Made by a program: the position numbers and the translations under genes
Assembly: GCA_019636795.1 (NCBI GenBank)
Contig: JAHBWW010000002.1
Span: 186,001 to 250,000 of the forward strand
DNA: 64,000 nt
Reading direction: 5' to 3'
Source: Phycisphaeraceae bacterium
GTDB lineage: Bacteria; Planctomycetota; Phycisphaerae; Phycisphaerales; UBA1924
Shown: one piece after another, positions 1 to 9,021 of the stretch
How the letters are laid out: each line of letters opens with the position of its first letter
How positions within the stretch are numbered: position 1 is the stretch's first letter
Notes under the pieces: model-generated
Seen by the model: the letters and a program-made list of their open reading frames with translations, nothing else
What the model was told of the DNA's origin: nothing
Databases searched by the model: none

Positions 1-330
1 CTGGCCCGGCTTGGTGCGGGTTGGATCGGGCAGCGGGGCCTGAGTGCGGTCGGGGCGGTGGTCGGGGCGACGAAGACCGCGGGCGATGAGGGGGCGGAGT
101 TGCGTGAGGTGATGCGCGATCAGCCGATGCTGATTCCGGGGTTCGGGGCGCAGGGCGGGACGATGGAAGACATCAAGCCTCTGAGGAGAGCGCGCGGCCG
201 GAACCCGGGGGTCGTCGTCAATGCGTCGCGCAGTGTGCTGTATCCTGGCGGAAACGACGAGGACTGGCAGGGAGCGATCCGTCGAGCGGCGGAATCACTC
301 GTGATCGATCTCGTGGGACTTGGGGATTGA
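1..330 (+). CDS. pyrF: Orotidine 5'-phosphate decarboxylase, C-terminal part (5' end outside window)
   Basis: The reading frame is open from the first base to a TGA at 328-330, so this is the 3' end of a gene that starts before the window. The visible 109 residues carry VVGATK, then LIPGFGAQGGT and a VVNASR segment, which match the end of the longer (type 2) OMP decarboxylases, where these loops bind the phosphate of OMP. The enzyme makes UMP in the last step of pyrimidine synthesis. The TIM-barrel catalytic Lys-Asp region lies outside the window. Its last 36 bases overlap the 3' end of the convergent rnc gene. Confidence 0.85.
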   Translation: MARLGAGWIGQRGLSAVGAVVGATKTAGDEGAELREVMRDQPMLIPGFGAQGGTMEDIKPLRRARGRNPGVVVNASRSVLYPGGNDEDWQGAIRRAAESLVIDLVGLGD

Positions 331-1092
331 GCCATTGGCGGCGTGTCGCCTGGCGGCCTCCTGCCAGTTTTCGGGATCGACGACGGTGTACTCGCCGTGC
401 TCATCGGGTTCGATGATGCCCAGTTCGCAGAGTGCGATGAGGGCGGCTTGTTGTTCGGCCTGTTTCTTGGCCTGGCCCCACGCGGCTTCGAAGCGTCGGC
501 CATTGAGTTCGACCGCGATCTTGAATGCCTTGGCGTGGTCCGGACCCTTCTCGTCGAGGACGCGGTAGTTCGGGGTGCTCTGAGTGGTCTGCTGAGCGTA
601 TTGCTGGAGGACGGACTTGTAGTTCTGCTGGTGTCCGCTGCGTGCGGCCCGGCGGACGACGGGTTCGAAAAGTGGAACGAGGAAGTTGCGCGCGACATCG
701 AACCCGCCGTCGATGTGCAGTGCGGCGATCACGGATTCGAGGACGGCGGCGGCGAGGGAGGGTGGCGGCTCGTCGTGCGACTGCATGCCCTTGCCCATTT
801 TGAGCAGTTCGTGGAGGCCGAGCGTGCGGGCGACGCGGGCGCAGGTGCGCCGCGAGACTGCGGAGGACTTGATTTTGGTCATCTCGCCTTCGAGGAGGTC
901 GGGGAAGGTACGAAAGATGATCTCGCAGACGACCTGGCCGAGGATGGCATCGCCGAGAAACTCGAGTCGTTCGTTCGAGGCGAGTCGATGCTCGGAGACT
1001 GAGGCGTGTGTGAGAGAGAGTTTGAGGAGCTCTCGATCGGCGAAACGGTGTCCGAGAATGGCCTCGGCCCGGGAGAGAACTTCTTCGTCCAT
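295..1092 (-). CDS. rnc: Ribonuclease III
   Basis: Cuts double-stranded RNA, for example in rRNA precursors. The 265-residue protein has the RNase III signature NERLEFLGD at residues 40-48, a second catalytic helix around E119 (VLESVIAALHIDGG) and a C-terminal double-stranded RNA-binding domain from about residue 157 to 225. The frame is open further upstream, but the ATG at 1092 is preceded by GGAAGG at good spacing and begins exactly where family members begin, so I prefer it. One oddity: three residues before E119, where E. coli has the metal-binding D114, there is Ala (A116). The C-terminal tail after the dsRBD is about 30 residues. Convergent with pyrF, overlapping it by 36 bases. Confidence 0.92.
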   Translation of the reverse strand: MDEEVLSRAEAILGHRFADRELLKLSLTHASVSEHRLASNERLEFLGDAILGQVVCEIIFRTFPDLLEGEMTKIKSSAVSRRTCARVARTLGLHELLKMGKGMQSHDEPPPSLAAAVLESVIAALHIDGGFDVARNFLVPLFEPVVRRAARSGHQQNYKSVLQQYAQQTTQSTPNYRVLDEKGPDHAKAFKIAVELNGRRFEAAWGQAKKQAEQQAALIALCELGIIEPDEHGEYTVVDPENWQEAARRHAANGSIPKSHEIDHE

Positions 1093-1348
1093 GTGTGCGC
1101 CCTTCCGCACAAGCCGCACAAAGACAGGGCTTTGTTCGGACCTGGCCTCAACAGACTTGTAACAGACGCGGGCGCTCGACTCTCGGCTGGGTTGCAGACG
1201 TGAGACGAGCGGACGCGGCCGACCTGTGGGAAACGACTTCCCGACAGGAACATCATTGGATGCTATCGACCGGTTGGACAATGAAGTTGAGTGTGGAAAT
1301 CTTGAGATGGGCGGGCTAGGGTTGTGGCCCAACGGTGAGGCTCAAGAA

Positions 1349-1483
1349 ATGCATTATCCACGTCGTAACAGCCGAATCACAAAGATCCGCAAGTCCGGTT
1401 TCCGGGCGCGCATGGCCACGAGGAGTGGTCGGGCGATGATCAACCGCCGCCGCCGCATCGGGCGCAAGCTCCCATCGAGTTGA
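1349..1483 (+). CDS. rpmH: 50S ribosomal protein L34 (bL34)
   Basis: A 44-residue, very basic protein with the L34 core GFRARMATRSGR followed by an Arg-rich stretch ending in GRKLPSS. The ATG at 1349 has GTGAGG about 9 bases upstream. The first ten residues (MHYPRRNSRI) lack the TFQPSN motif of most bacterial L34 proteins. In many bacteria rpmH is followed by rnpA and sits beside dnaA; here no rnpA follows and dnaA lies about 56 kb away. A terminator-like hairpin follows at 1583. Confidence 0.9.
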   Translation: MHYPRRNSRITKIRKSGFRARMATRSGRAMINRRRRIGRKLPSS

Positions 1484-1582
1484 TACTGGCGGGGGTTGGC
1501 GGGGTGAGGCCTCATCGCGCCCGCGACTGCGGCTGGCAAAAGCTGACCTGCGCTTCTGACCGAGAACATGATTGCGCGAGAT

Positions 1583-1610
1583 CCGACGTCCTCCGGGCGT
1601 CGGTTTTGTT
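1583..1610 (+). terminator. Rho-independent terminator after rpmH
   Basis: A stem CCGACGTCC / GGGCGTCGG (nine pairs, one G-U) with a three-base loop is followed directly by TTTTGTT. It lies about 100 bases after the rpmH stop and about 75 bases before the OPT transporter, so it most likely ends the rpmH transcript. Confidence 0.6.
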
Positions 1611-1683
1611 GTGCGGACTTGTGCGTTTGGGCTCGAAGTCGCTACTCTGATGCGAGATTGATCCGAACCACGGAGCCCAACGC

Positions 1684-4263
1684 ATGAGCGACACGACGCC
1701 CAGCATGCCCGACCACAGGCCGCCTTCGGGCGAAAGTCCTCAGATCAGCAGCCCGGTCCCTGCGTATCGCGAGGTGACGGTGGCGGCGATCGTGTTCGGG
1801 ATCATCTTCGGCGTGATCATGAACGCGGCGATCACCTACGCGGGCCTGAAGATCGGATTCACGATCGGTGGTTCGGCGATCGCGGCGGTGCTGGGTTTCG
1901 GGGTGCTGCGGGGGCTGCTGCGCCGGGGGACGATTCTGGAAACCAACGTCGCGCAGACGGTGGCGTCGGCGGTCAATACGTCAAACTCGGGTGTGATCTT
2001 CACGGTGCCGGTGTTGTTCCTGATCGGGTACAACCTGAACTGGGACACGCTTGACTTCTGGCTCATCACGCTGGCGTGCGTGGCCGGGGCGATGCTGGGG
2101 ACAGCGTTCATCATTCCGCTGCGCAAGCAGATGATCGACATCGAGCGGCTGCGGTTCCCCAGCGCGACGGGAGTGGCGACGATTCTCAAGAGCCCCGGCG
2201 CGGGGATGAAGAAGACGATCGTGCTCATTGCCGGAATCCTGATGGGGGCGCTGATCTATCTGCCGGCGGGGTTGCCGGGGGTGCGCAAGGAGGTGCCGCT
2301 CGATGGCATCGTGCACACCGAGCAGAGGCTGATGGAAGAACTGATCGCCGTGTCGGAAGGGACACTGACCGAGGCTGACGGGCAGGCGGCGTTTGATGCG
2401 CTCGATCGGCTGGTGTTCACTGAGCGTCTGTCATTGGCGGCGGCGCAGAACACGCGCGATGCGGCTGCGTGGGTGCGGGCGGGCGCCGCGCCCGATGAGG
2501 TCGTGTCGCGGGCTGCGCGGGTGGCGCACCTGCGTGAGGCCAAGCGCGAACTCAACGGGCTGATCGAGCGATTGAGCGAGTGTCCGGTGGAAGAGGGGCT
2601 GCGCGAGAGCATTGCGGCTCGCAAGGCGGACATCGCCGAGACCGAGGCGGCGCTGGGCGCGATGGGCGCCAGGCAGTATCCCGAGGAGATGCTGCTGGCG
2701 GTGCACGATCGGTCGGTTGGAAATCTGGAGTGGTCGTCGCTGGTGTCGGGCGAGAAGGGGTGGGCGACGGCACCGTTGCCCGGGTATGCGAGTTTGCAGA
2801 TTCGCCTGCCGAAGTTTTTCGCGCCGGGCACGGGCGCGCTCGACGAGCGTGTCGATCGCAACGGCAACAACAGGCCGGACCTGATTGTGACGGATTCGAC
2901 GATCGATGTCGGCCGCATGCTGCTGTTCATCCCTGACGAGGTGCGGCTGGTGTTTGCGATTGCGCCGTTTGCGCTTGGAGCGGGGTTCATCACGGGCAGG
3001 CCGGGGCTGATGGTGCTGGCCGGCGGGGTGCTGGCGTTCTTCGTGATCAATCCGTTTGTGTTCAACGCGGGGCTGCTGCCGCCGGGGCTCAAGGCGCACG
3101 AGGCGCCGGGGGCGTCGTTTTCGCTGTACAACCGGCCGCTGGGCATCGGGCTTTTGCTCGGCGGGGCGCTGATGGGCGTGATCGCGGCGTTTCCGGCGAT
3201 CGCGGCGGCGCTCAAGTCGATCGGGAGCGCCAAAGTCGGCGGGCGTGACGAACTGGGGCTGGCGCCGCTGGGCATTGCGATCATCGGGGGCGTGGCGCTG
3301 CTGTTTCTGGCCGCCGACTTCGTGGGCAACAAGCCGCTCAATGAAGGCGGCCTGTGCCCGGTGACGCAGCTCGAGGTGACGTGCGAGGCTGAGCCCGTGC
3401 AGCATGATGGATACATGATCCGCTTTGCCGACGATCAGGCCCGCGCGACCTGGGAGACGCAGTGGACGGCCGAGCAGAAGGCGGCGTTCATGGTGCAGTA
3501 CAAGGCCAAGCGCGGCTGGCTTGCGGGGCTCGACCCGCATGTGCGAGCTGCGATCATCGCGATTGTCGGGTGTCTGTGGATCTGGTTCACGGGGCTGATC
3601 ATCGCCCAGTGCACGGGCATGACGGACTGGTCGCCGATCTCGGGCATGGCCTTGCTGACGGTGGTGCTGGTGCTGATGATGGCCGGAACGGGCGCGGTGG
3701 TCGGCGCGGTGCTGCTGGGGGCGGCGCTGTGCGTGGCGATCACGCTGGCGGCCGACATGATGGGCGATCTCAAGACGGGCTATCTTGTCGGCTCGAGGCC
3801 GAGGCGCCAGCAGGTGGTCGAGTTGTGTGTCGTCTGGATCGGGCCGGTGGTGGCGATGCTCACGCTGCTGCTCATCACGCAGGTGAACCTGCGCCAGACG
3901 GGCATTGCGATCGGGCCGGGGACCGAGACCAGCGCCCCGCAGGCCCAGGCGCTGCAGGCGATCGTGACGGGCGTGCAGGGCGGCGAGATGCCCTACGCCC
4001 TGTATCTGATTGGTGCGATGCTGGGGATGCTGCTGGGGCTTGGCTCGTTCGCGGGTCTGGGCGTGCTGGTGGGCCTGAGCGTGTATCTTCCGTTTGAGTA
4101 CATCGCGACCTATGGCATCGGGTGTGTGGCGGCGATTGTGCTCGGGGCGTTCAAGGGCAGGCGCTTCTGCGAGGAATGGGGTGTGCCGTTTGCGGCGGGG
4201 CTGATCGTCGGCGAGTCGATTCTGGCGCTGCTGATCAACATTTTCGTGCTGGCGACGGGCTGA
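1684..4263 (+). CDS. OPT-family oligopeptide transporter
   Basis: An 859-residue integral membrane protein, by homology a proton-coupled uptake carrier for peptides or metal chelates in the inner membrane. The first 190 residues hold the typical OPT start: TVAAIVFGIIFGVIMNAAITYAG-like helices, then NVAQTVASA and RFPSATGVATILKS motifs. Two long hydrophilic insertions (about residues 205-400 and 545-620) separate the membrane blocks, which makes the protein longer than many bacterial homologues; the first insertion is Ala/Glu-rich and helical in character. The start has GGAG 8 bases upstream. The following gene begins 19 bases after the stop and probably shares the transcript. The next downstream genes encode several peptidases, consistent with peptide use. 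The substrate cannot be read from the sequence. Confidence 0.88.
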   Translation: MSDTTPSMPDHRPPSGESPQISSPVPAYREVTVAAIVFGIIFGVIMNAAITYAGLKIGFTIGGSAIAAVLGFGVLRGLLRRGTILETNVAQTVASAVNTSNSGVIFTVPVLFLIGYNLNWDTLDFWLITLACVAGAMLGTAFIIPLRKQMIDIERLRFPSATGVATILKSPGAGMKKTIVLIAGILMGALIYLPAGLPGVRKEVPLDGIVHTEQRLMEELIAVSEGTLTEADGQAAFDALDRLVFTERLSLAAAQNTRDAAAWVRAGAAPDEVVSRAARVAHLREAKRELNGLIERLSECPVEEGLRESIAARKADIAETEAALGAMGARQYPEEMLLAVHDRSVGNLEWSSLVSGEKGWATAPLPGYASLQIRLPKFFAPGTGALDERVDRNGNNRPDLIVTDSTIDVGRMLLFIPDEVRLVFAIAPFALGAGFITGRPGLMVLAGGVLAFFVINPFVFNAGLLPPGLKAHEAPGASFSLYNRPLGIGLLLGGALMGVIAAFPAIAAALKSIGSAKVGGRDELGLAPLGIAIIGGVALLFLAADFVGNKPLNEGGLCPVTQLEVTCEAEPVQHDGYMIRFADDQARATWETQWTAEQKAAFMVQYKAKRGWLAGLDPHVRAAIIAIVGCLWIWFTGLIIAQCTGMTDWSPISGMALLTVVLVLMMAGTGAVVGAVLLGAALCVAITLAADMMGDLKTGYLVGSRPRRQQVVELCVVWIGPVVAMLTLLLITQVNLRQTGIAIGPGTETSAPQAQALQAIVTGVQGGEMPYALYLIGAMLGMLLGLGSFAGLGVLVGLSVYLPFEYIATYGIGCVAAIVLGAFKGRRFCEEWGVPFAAGLIVGESILALLINIFVLATG

Positions 4264-4281
4264 GAGACAAGGACACGGAAC

Positions 4282-5061
4282 ATGAAACTGCTCGGCAACA
4301 TGCTGATCTGGATTTCGCTGGCTTTGGGGCTGGTGTCGGCGCCGTCGCTGTACGCCTGGCCGGTCGGCGCGGACGCGACGCATGACGCGCGCTTCGTGCT
4401 GGGCACGGATGACGACGGCGAGCCGGTCTATGCCCTGCTCAAGCAGCGCACGGTCAATGCTGCCAGCGGCGAAGAGATCGGTGCGGCGGGCGCAGCGCTG
4501 ACGCCCGAGGTTCTTGCGGCGATGCGCGATGCGGGGATTGCCCGCGCGACGGTGCGGCATCCGGGCGCCGCGCCGCTGGCGCTGGTGCGCCACTGGACGG
4601 GGCTGTGGTTGTTTGTGCTCGCGGCCGTCGGGCTGGCGGGCGGGGGCCTGCTGGTCAAGGCGGCGGCCAGGGCGGCGCTGCAGGCGCCCGACCGCGCCGA
4701 TGCGCCGCGTTCCACCCCCGAGGCGGTCGCGGGGCAGATGCGCGAGCAGATCAGCGCGCTGCGCGGCTCGATCGCGCGGCTCGACACCGACCGCGCCCGC
4801 ATGGCGCAGATTGTCGCGGTGCTGGGCGAGGTGCAGGGAGAACTGGTGCCTGAGTTTGCCCAGACGCGCCCGCAGCTCATTGCTGCACGCGGCATGGGCG
4901 GGTTTGCCCGCGTGATGGACACCTTTGCCTCGATGGAGCGCAAGGTCAACCGCGCGTGGTCGGCCGCGGCCGACGGGGCGTACGAGGAATCGGCCGCGGC
5001 GCTCGAGGAGGCGGCGACGTTTGCCGAGCACCTTTGCGAGCAGCTGGCCAGCGGGGGCTAA
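4282..5061 (+). CDS. Membrane protein of unknown function, OPT transporter partner
   Basis: 259 residues, not recognised. An N-terminal hydrophobic segment (about 5-25) looks like a signal sequence or membrane anchor, and a second one spans about 106-126 (WTGLWLFVLAAVGLAGG). The stretch between them would be periplasmic. The C-terminal 130 residues are charged and helical, with AGQMREQISALRGSIARLDTDRARM resembling a coiled coil. It starts 19 bases after the OPT gene and ends 57 bases before the next gene, so an accessory role for the transporter is likely but unproven. Confidence 0.7.
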   Translation: MKLLGNMLIWISLALGLVSAPSLYAWPVGADATHDARFVLGTDDDGEPVYALLKQRTVNAASGEEIGAAGAALTPEVLAAMRDAGIARATVRHPGAAPLALVRHWTGLWLFVLAAVGLAGGGLLVKAAARAALQAPDRADAPRSTPEAVAGQMREQISALRGSIARLDTDRARMAQIVAVLGEVQGELVPEFAQTRPQLIAARGMGGFARVMDTFASMERKVNRAWSAAADGAYEESAAALEEAATFAEHLCEQLASGG

Positions 5062-5118
5062 CGCCCCGATCGGGCGCCGGCGGCCCGCCGCGCCGGCAGC
5101 GCGTCGCTAGAGTGTGTC

Positions 5119-6684
5119 ATGCGCATCATCATTACATTCGTGGCCCTTGCGTCCCTTGCGAACGGTGCGGCCTTGTCTCTGGCCGCGCCCGTCCCGGTCC
5201 CGCTGCCGGTCCAGATGCTTGCCCCGGTGCCGGTGCGTGCGCCGCTGCCGGTTGATCCCGAGGACCGCGACGCGAGCAACCCGCGCAACATCCGCTGGGC
5301 CTGGCCGGTGATTGAGTGGATCGGCATCGGCCCGCGCGCGACAGTCGTCGAACTGGGCGCGATGCCGCGCCCGCCGGAGACTGACGAGGCGACCATCACC
5401 ATCGTCGTGCGCAACGCCGGAGCATCGCCCGCCGAGCGTCTGCACATCGCCGGCTTTGACGCGATGCCCGACGGCGGCATCCTGCCCCCGCTGGCCGCGG
5501 GCGAGCGCTACGAGATGACGTTCACGATGCCGACGGCCGAGATTCCCTACGGCACGCGCATCATGCTATTCGAGCCGGGCCTGAGTTCGGCCGAGCAGGC
5601 GCCGGTGCTCGACGTCTTTGACCTCCACGGCCCCGCCGCCCACCGGCTGGGGCTGGTCGCGACCGCACAGTCGTGGATCGACGGCGACGAGCGCTTCGGC
5701 TCGATGGCGCGGCGCTTTCGCGCGAGCCTCGAAGACCTGCACACGCTCTACGCGGGCCAAGGGGTCATCGGCATGCCCGAGCACGGCGGCGACCCGACGC
5801 GGCCCGCGATTCCCGACCGCTTCCGCCTCGAACACATTGAGCTCTTCGATGATGAAGCGGGGCGGCCCGCGCTGTTCGATCATCATCCCGACCTTGATCT
5901 GGTCATCGCTGTCAACGAGGGCGGGCCGCTGTGCTGCTTCTGGCTGGCCGACGGCGACCACGAGCGTCACCACTCGATCGGGCACAACTTTCTCAACACC
6001 AACTTCGGCGCCCCGCGCGGCATCTGGTCCAACTGGGGCGAGCAGGCGCTGTGGCACGAGATCTTTCATTACCGCGGCGTCCCCGACTTTTACATCTACA
6101 ACATCCCCGAGGGCGCCCTGCCGGGCCGATCGAGCACGGGCTGGAAGCTCGGCCAGTCGCCCACGACGGCGTACCTGACGCGCGAGATCATGAACGACAC
6201 GTACACGGCTCCGGAGATCTCGTGGCTGACGGCGACGATCGCCATTTCCAAGCGCGGGGCTGCGCGCGTGGGCGCGTGCGAGAACCCCGAGCACGAGTTC
6301 GGGCACATGTGGCGCTGGGTGCCGGGGGACTTGTCGGTGGAGGTCGCCAGCGAGACCGGCGCGATCGAGGCCGTGCGCATCTACCGGGCCGTGCCGGGGC
6401 GCGGGCGCGACGCGCGGGTGCAGCGCATCAGCGAAGATGCCGCGCCGGTGTACGCTGCGCAGGGCGCGAAGGTCACTCTCGACGGCGACGCGATGAACGC
6501 GGCGGCGCGGCGGGCCGAGCGCTCGCTGTGGGTGCTCATCGAGGCCGACCGCGCGACCGATGGCGGCATCGAGACGCGCTGGACGATCCTGACGCTGCTC
6601 GAGATCAACGAGGCATACGCGCGCGGGAACAAAGAGGCGTGGACGTTCGCCGTGCGCTTTGAAGACATGTTCGAGCCGCGCTGA
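5119..6684 (+). CDS. Secreted protein with metzincin-like zinc motif (putative metallopeptidase)
   Basis: 521 residues. Residues 1-23 form a signal peptide ending AALSLAAP. Residues about 70-160 resemble a CARDB-type beta-sandwich (TITIVVRNAGASPAERLHI). The sequence HEIFHYRGVPD at residues 313-323 fits HExxHxxGxxD, the zinc-binding consensus of metzincin-type proteases with Asp as third ligand; it is preceded by a Gly/Asn/Trp-rich stretch (NWGEQALW). A second HExxH (HEFGH, 392-396) follows. I do not recognise a named peptidase family. The gene lies between a peptide transporter and two cytosolic or secreted peptidases, which fits a protein-degrading role. Possible alternative: a structural protein that only keeps the fold. 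Confidence 0.65.
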   Translation: MRIIITFVALASLANGAALSLAAPVPVPLPVQMLAPVPVRAPLPVDPEDRDASNPRNIRWAWPVIEWIGIGPRATVVELGAMPRPPETDEATITIVVRNAGASPAERLHIAGFDAMPDGGILPPLAAGERYEMTFTMPTAEIPYGTRIMLFEPGLSSAEQAPVLDVFDLHGPAAHRLGLVATAQSWIDGDERFGSMARRFRASLEDLHTLYAGQGVIGMPEHGGDPTRPAIPDRFRLEHIELFDDEAGRPALFDHHPDLDLVIAVNEGGPLCCFWLADGDHERHHSIGHNFLNTNFGAPRGIWSNWGEQALWHEIFHYRGVPDFYIYNIPEGALPGRSSTGWKLGQSPTTAYLTREIMNDTYTAPEISWLTATIAISKRGAARVGACENPEHEFGHMWRWVPGDLSVEVASETGAIEAVRIYRAVPGRGRDARVQRISEDAAPVYAAQGAKVTLDGDAMNAAARRAERSLWVLIEADRATDGGIETRWTILTLLEINEAYARGNKEAWTFAVRFEDMFEPR

Positions 6685-6767
6685 GAAGCGACCGGCTAAG
6701 TTCGCGCTGATGTCAAGAGCATGTCTGACACTGATCGGGACGCTGCAGCCGCACGACTGCTTGTCGC

Positions 6768-7289
6768 TCAGGCTGCCGGTTCGGGCTTGGGCGCTTTGAC
6801 CATCTTCGGCCGATGGCTCACCAGCGCGACGCAGGCGAAGATGCTCAGAAACGACAGCGACCACAGGCTGGCGATCAGGTAATCCTTGCTCAGCGCCTCG
6901 GCCTTCTTGCCGCCGGTGGCGGATTGGTCGAGTGCGACCGCGGCCGCGTTTTCGGCGATGCTGCCGCCCGCGAGCGTCTGTTTGGCATCAAGAAAGGCGG
7001 TCGTCGCAGGCAGGGCGCGGCCGATGAACGCGGCTGCGAACAGCGCTGGCAGCAGCAGCCCGAGATGGATGCCGATCATCCCCGGCCTGCCCGTCCCCTT
7101 GCCCGCTTTGGCCGACATGATCCCCTTGGCGGTCAGCCCCGCGCACAGGAGCATGAGCGCGCCGCAGACGGCGGGAATGATGAGCGCCGTGGCCGCCTTG
7201 CCGCCCGAGGGCGCGAGCATGAAGGCGACCGAACCGATCGCGACCATCGCGGCCGCGTACACAACCATGAGCAGTGCTGCTTTGACCAT
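6768..7289 (-). CDS. Small integral membrane protein, unknown function
   Basis: 173 residues with four predicted membrane segments (about 3-25, 33-55, 73-93, 137-158) and little else. The loop between segments 3 and 4 (about 95-135) is Ala-rich and hydrophilic. The last residues are Lys/Pro-rich (KMVKAPKPEP). No family recognised. It is divergent from the OsmC gene: its ATG at 7289 lies 47 bases from that gene's GTG, so the two promoters must overlap. Confidence 0.65.
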   Translation of the reverse strand: MVKAALLMVVYAAAMVAIGSVAFMLAPSGGKAATALIIPAVCGALMLLCAGLTAKGIMSAKAGKGTGRPGMIGIHLGLLLPALFAAAFIGRALPATTAFLDAKQTLAGGSIAENAAAVALDQSATGGKKAEALSKDYLIASLWSLSFLSIFACVALVSHRPKMVKAPKPEPAA

Positions 7290-7335
7290 GCTCTATCATT
7301 GGAGCGCGGTGCGATGGATCAAGGAGGACCGGCCT

Positions 7336-7809
7336 GTGAACACGCCACAAGACCCCCCTGCCCCCGACGCGGCAACCGCCGCGGAACTCGGCCACAGCGC
7401 GATCGTCAGCATCGACCGCGACCCGTACGTCAGCACCGTCTACGCCCGCGACCACCGGCTCGTGGCCGACGAGCCAACATCGATGGGCGGCGGCGACACG
7501 GGCCCGACGCCCTACGAACTGCTACTGGCCTCGATCGGCGCGTGCAAGGTTATCACGCTGCGGATGTACGCCGACCGCAAGGGCTGGCCGATGGAGTCGG
7601 CGACGATCGCGCTGACGCACACGCGCCAGGGCGCGGGCGCCGAAGCGCGCGAGACGATCGCGGCCGAACTCGAACTGACCGGGCCGCTCAGCAGCGAGCA
7701 GCGCGCCCGGCTGAGCGAGATCGCCGACCGCTGCCCGGTGCACCGCACGCTCGCGGGCGACCTGGTGCTCACGACGGTGCTGGTCGAAGAGGGCGACGCA
7801 ATGGCGTGA
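7336..7809 (+). CDS. OsmC-family protein
   Basis: 157 residues. The body contains GPTPYELLLASIGACKVITLRMYADRKGW, the typical OsmC/YhfA helix with the first redox Cys (IGAC), and the second Cys lies in IADRCPVHRTL near the C-terminus. Members reduce organic hydroperoxides or act on thiol adducts. I chose the GTG start at 7336 because a perfect AAGGAGG sits 8 bases upstream; longer starts in the same frame would run into the divergent membrane-protein gene. Which OsmC subgroup (Ohr, OsmC, YhfA) is uncertain; the CPVHRTL context is closest to the YhfA-like group. Confidence 0.85.
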   Translation: MNTPQDPPAPDAATAAELGHSAIVSIDRDPYVSTVYARDHRLVADEPTSMGGGDTGPTPYELLLASIGACKVITLRMYADRKGWPMESATIALTHTRQGAGAEARETIAAELELTGPLSSEQRARLSEIADRCPVHRTLAGDLVLTTVLVEEGDAMA

Positions 7810-7863
7810 CGACCCGCCGTGACCGCTTCGCTACAGTCTGGCGTCTGATTCCGGAGCACCTTC

Positions 7864-9006
7864 ATGCACACCGCACTCGTCATGGCGGGCATTCCCGCGA
7901 CCAACCTGAGCCTGTTCCACGCCGTGCGCTTCAATGTCGGCGACCCGACGGCCTTTGTGCGCTTCGCCGACGGCACGAGCCTGTTCCTCTGCCGCGACAT
8001 CGAGCTCCACCGGGCCGCCCGCGAGGCCCGCGCCACGCGCGTCGCGGCCCCGGCCGAGTTTGCACCGGTCGGCGGGCTCAGCCCCGAGCGCGAAACGGCC
8101 ACGGCCCAGGCGCTGGCCGAAGCGCTCGCGGGCGCAGGCATCACGCGCGCGGTGGCCGACCGCTCCCTGCCGCTGATCTACGCCGAGTTCATCCGCCGCC
8201 GCGGCATCGAGGTCGCGCTGGACACCGATCTGGGCGTCCTCGAGCGCCGGCGCAAGGACGAAGCCGAGATCGCGGCCCTCGCCGAGGCCCAGGCCGCGAC
8301 CGAAGAGGCCATGCTCATGGCCTGCACCACCATCGCGCGCGCCCGCGCCGGCGCGGACGGCGTGCTGATGCACGACGGCGCGCCCCTCACCGCCGAGCGC
8401 GTGAACACCATGATCGACGTGTTCTTTCTTGAGCGCGGCTACACGACGCCGGGCAGCATCGTCGCCTGCGGCCAGGCCGGAAGCGACTGCCACAATCGCG
8501 GTTCGGGGCCGCTGCGCACCGGCGAGCCGATCATCGTCGATATCTTCCCGACCAACCGGCGCACGCGCTACAGCGGCGACTGCACGCGCACGGTCGTGCA
8601 CGGCACAATCCCGCCGACCATCGCCCGCATGCACGCGGCCGTCAAGGCCGCCAAGGCCGCGGGCATCGCGGCCGCGCGCGCGGGCGTGACGGCAGACAGC
8701 GTGTATCAGGCCGCGATCGACGTGATCCGCGCCGCGGGCTTCGACCGCGCCCTCTTGCCCGAACATCCGCCCGCCGACTTCTGCTCGATGCAGCATGGCC
8801 TGGGCCACGGCATCGGGCTCGAGGTTCACGAGCCGCCGCTGGTCGATGCGGGCGGGCCCGAGCTCATCGCGGGCGATGCCTTCACCGTCGAGCCGGGGCT
8901 GTATCACGCAACGCTCGGCGGCATCCGCATCGAGGACATCGTCGTGGTGACGGAAACCGGCTGCCGCAACCTCAATCGTCTGCACGAAGAACTCGACTGG
9001 ACCTGA
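7864..9006 (+). CDS. M24-family metallopeptidase (Xaa-Pro aminopeptidase-like)
   Basis: 380 residues. The N-terminal 150 residues form the creatinase-like non-catalytic domain; the C-terminal pita-bread fold has the dinuclear metal ligands D226 (IVDIFP), D239 (SGDCTRT), the His of QHGLGHGIGLEVHE, the Glu of TVEPGLY and the Glu of GIRIEDIV. Such enzymes remove N-terminal residues before proline or split Xaa-Pro dipeptides in the cytoplasm. The two Asp ligands are 13 residues apart rather than the usual 11, so a two-residue insertion lies in that loop. The gene belongs to a run of peptide-related genes and ends 15 bases before the next one. Confidence 0.88.
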   Translation: MHTALVMAGIPATNLSLFHAVRFNVGDPTAFVRFADGTSLFLCRDIELHRAAREARATRVAAPAEFAPVGGLSPERETATAQALAEALAGAGITRAVADRSLPLIYAEFIRRRGIEVALDTDLGVLERRRKDEAEIAALAEAQAATEEAMLMACTTIARARAGADGVLMHDGAPLTAERVNTMIDVFFLERGYTTPGSIVACGQAGSDCHNRGSGPLRTGEPIIVDIFPTNRRTRYSGDCTRTVVHGTIPPTIARMHAAVKAAKAAGIAAARAGVTADSVYQAAIDVIRAAGFDRALLPEHPPADFCSMQHGLGHGIGLEVHEPPLVDAGGPELIAGDAFTVEPGLYHATLGGIRIEDIVVVTETGCRNLNRLHEELDWT

Positions 9007-9021
9007 ACCAAGGAGCGCGCG

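Noticed and set aside
1354-1362. TTATCCACG, a DnaA-box-like 9-mer at the start of rpmH
   Set aside because: It is part of the L34 coding sequence (His-Tyr-Pro-Arg) and single; not a cluster.
2431-5031. Long open frame opposite the OPT transporter genes (866 codons)
   Set aside because: It lies opposite strong real genes, is Arg/His-rich and has no recognisable domain; long shadow frames are normal at this GC.
6292-6306. Second HExxH (HEFGH) in the secreted protein as the zinc site
   Set aside because: The first motif has the longer HExxHxxGxxD pattern; the second has no GxxD/H at the right place, so it is weaker evidence.
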